This document shows positions 63,101 through 64,000 of a stretch of DNA of 64,000 nt, piece by piece. Below the pieces are notes generated by a model. It was given only the letters and a program-made list of their open reading frames with translations. It was not told the origin of the DNA and did not search any database. The position numbers and the translations under genes are program-made. Position 1 is the stretch's first letter; every line of letters begins with the position of its first letter. Where the stretch lies: assembly GCA_947311845.1 (NCBI GenBank), contig CAMZMU010000063.1:121221655-121285654 (forward strand), given 5' to 3'. Source of the DNA: Poa pratensis (Eukaryota; Streptophyta; Magnoliopsida; Poales; Poaceae).

Positions 63101-64000
63101 GATCCACCAGTACTTCCATGTTTGACTGTCTTACAAAGCCAGTTAGTTCTCTAAAGTTTTTATTTATTTCTTTTACAGTTCTCTGGCCTCTATGCAGCTG
63201 GTGATAGTGCTGTTGGTGCCTCAGGTAATTTAGAATACTGCCAAATGTTAACTTCTTAAAACCATCAAATATTCGTTTTGCTATGACTTTGATCTTGTTT
63301 GTGAACTCTCAGCAAGTTTAGATTCATTTGCATTCTCTAAAAAGAAAATTATATTGCCTTTGATCAACCCTTCATTTGAGTCCAATTGGACCAGTAAAAA
63401 TGGAATATAAAAGTAACATTTCTTCTATTGACCAAACACCAATAGAACAACTTCAGAGGTTGTTTGTTCTAATTATATAATTTTAATGTTTCTTTGGGTA
63501 TTTTTCCTCTAACGAACACTAAAATTATGTTTAGCACGTCCAAGAGCTCCAGCTCCAAAATGGTTAAAATGCCCCACTGGTGCATCTTTTGGCTTCGGGG
63601 GTAAACTTGTTTCGTTCCATCTGGCTGAAGGCACGCAAGCGAGTACTTCTGAGGTAAGTTTGCTTGGTCACTGGCTGCGGTTTGCTTCTCTTCAAGTTCC
63701 TCTGTCTTGATGTATTTTATTTTCTTTTGTAGGTGCATGTACATAATTTGGTGATTGAGCAGACTCTGGTAAGCCGATCAACTGAATTTGAAGCTGCTAT
63801 GCAGAATGGGGACAAAAGTTCACTGCGTGCATTGTGTGACAAAAAATCACAAGATTCTTTGTACGTTCTTTGTAATCTTAGTTTAACAGTTTTTAATCTT
63901 AGCTTAACAACTAACTCTATATTGACATGTTAAAATAGATCTGACGAGGAGAGAGAAACATGGAGCTTCTTAAGGGTGATGTTTGAGGATGGGGATACTG
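60195..64000 (+). CDS. SEC31: SEC31 COPII coat protein, N-terminal WD40 part (continues beyond window)
   Basis: Exons: 60195-60514, 60591-60648, 60747-60869, 61600-61696, 61799-61835, 61937-62042, 62257-62314, 62426-62523, 62624-62743, 63179-63224, 63535-63653, 63733-63860 and 63939 onward. All introns are GT-AG and in phase. The protein opens with [20 protein letters not shown] and carries a WD40 propeller: [91 protein letters not shown]. The linker [20 protein letters not shown] is characteristic of SEC31. SEC31 forms the outer COPII cage with SEC13 at ER exit sites. Exon 1 is odd: a 1-base loss near 60303 and a 2-base loss near 60465 move about 55 codons ([17 protein letters not shown]...) out of frame, then restore it. 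Either an assembly error or a damaged allele; downstream exons are intact. Confidence 0.88.

Overview
The window is nuclear DNA of a grass, most likely a Pooideae species (wheat/barley/oat/ryegrass group). Evidence: spliced plant genes with GT-AG introns and GC-rich first exons, Stowaway-type MITEs (miniature inverted-repeat elements) starting CTCCCTCCG-like, Ty1/copia and Tat-type Ty3/gypsy elements, LINE remnants, and fragments of a grass DUF295 F-box gene. No bacterial, organellar or viral genome structure is visible. The species call is inference.

Genes. Five loci look like genuine plant genes: a UPF0114/YqhA-type membrane protein (3144-4530, +, 5 exons), an EEF1A-lysine-methyltransferase-like SAM methyltransferase (21698-24216, +, 8 exons), a serine carboxypeptidase-like protein (26657-31081, -, 7 exons, complete catalytic triad), a glyoxalase-I/VOC family protein (49845-50609, -, 3 exons), and the 5' part of a COPII coat SEC31 gene (60195 to the window end, +, 13 exons visible). 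SEC31 exon 1 carries two small deletions that cancel in frame. The methyltransferase and carboxypeptidase genes converge. The five genes act in unrelated processes; their proximity shows no pathway clustering.

Broken genes. An NRT1/PTR (NPF) transporter lies in pieces on the minus strand (5108-5830 and 9112-9488), split by copia DNA and with a Trp-to-stop change. A second NPF scrap (about 9960-10185) sits beside a duplicated 3' end of the UPF0114 gene (10263-10590). A DUF295 F-box gene (10590-11373) is split near its 5' end by a complete copia element (11374-16588, target duplication TTTTA). A FAR1-related transposase-derived gene (17671-18917) has only its C-terminal half.

Mobile DNA. A Pack-MULE-like element (1355-2024) carries a GC-rich fragment resembling glycosyl hydrolase family 17. 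A LINE fragment lies at 19904-20845. An ORF-less retroposon at 24573-25924 has an 18-bp target duplication. A second ORF-less retroposon (32583-33534 plus 43130-43525) was split by a 9.6-kb Tat-type gypsy element (33535-43124, target duplication GAGGG) with several tandem-repeat blocks in its 3' non-coding part. A 4.8-kb apparent solo LTR (54023-58808) has target duplication AAGTT. There are also several MITEs and two degenerate minisatellites (about 19190-19600 and 45060-46880).

I did not find a clearly new functional system. The most informative observations are the nested and chimeric insertions, the captured gene fragment, the tandem repeats inside the gypsy element, the ORF-less retroposons, and a pattern of small indels in elements whose LTRs are nearly identical, which may be partly assembly error.
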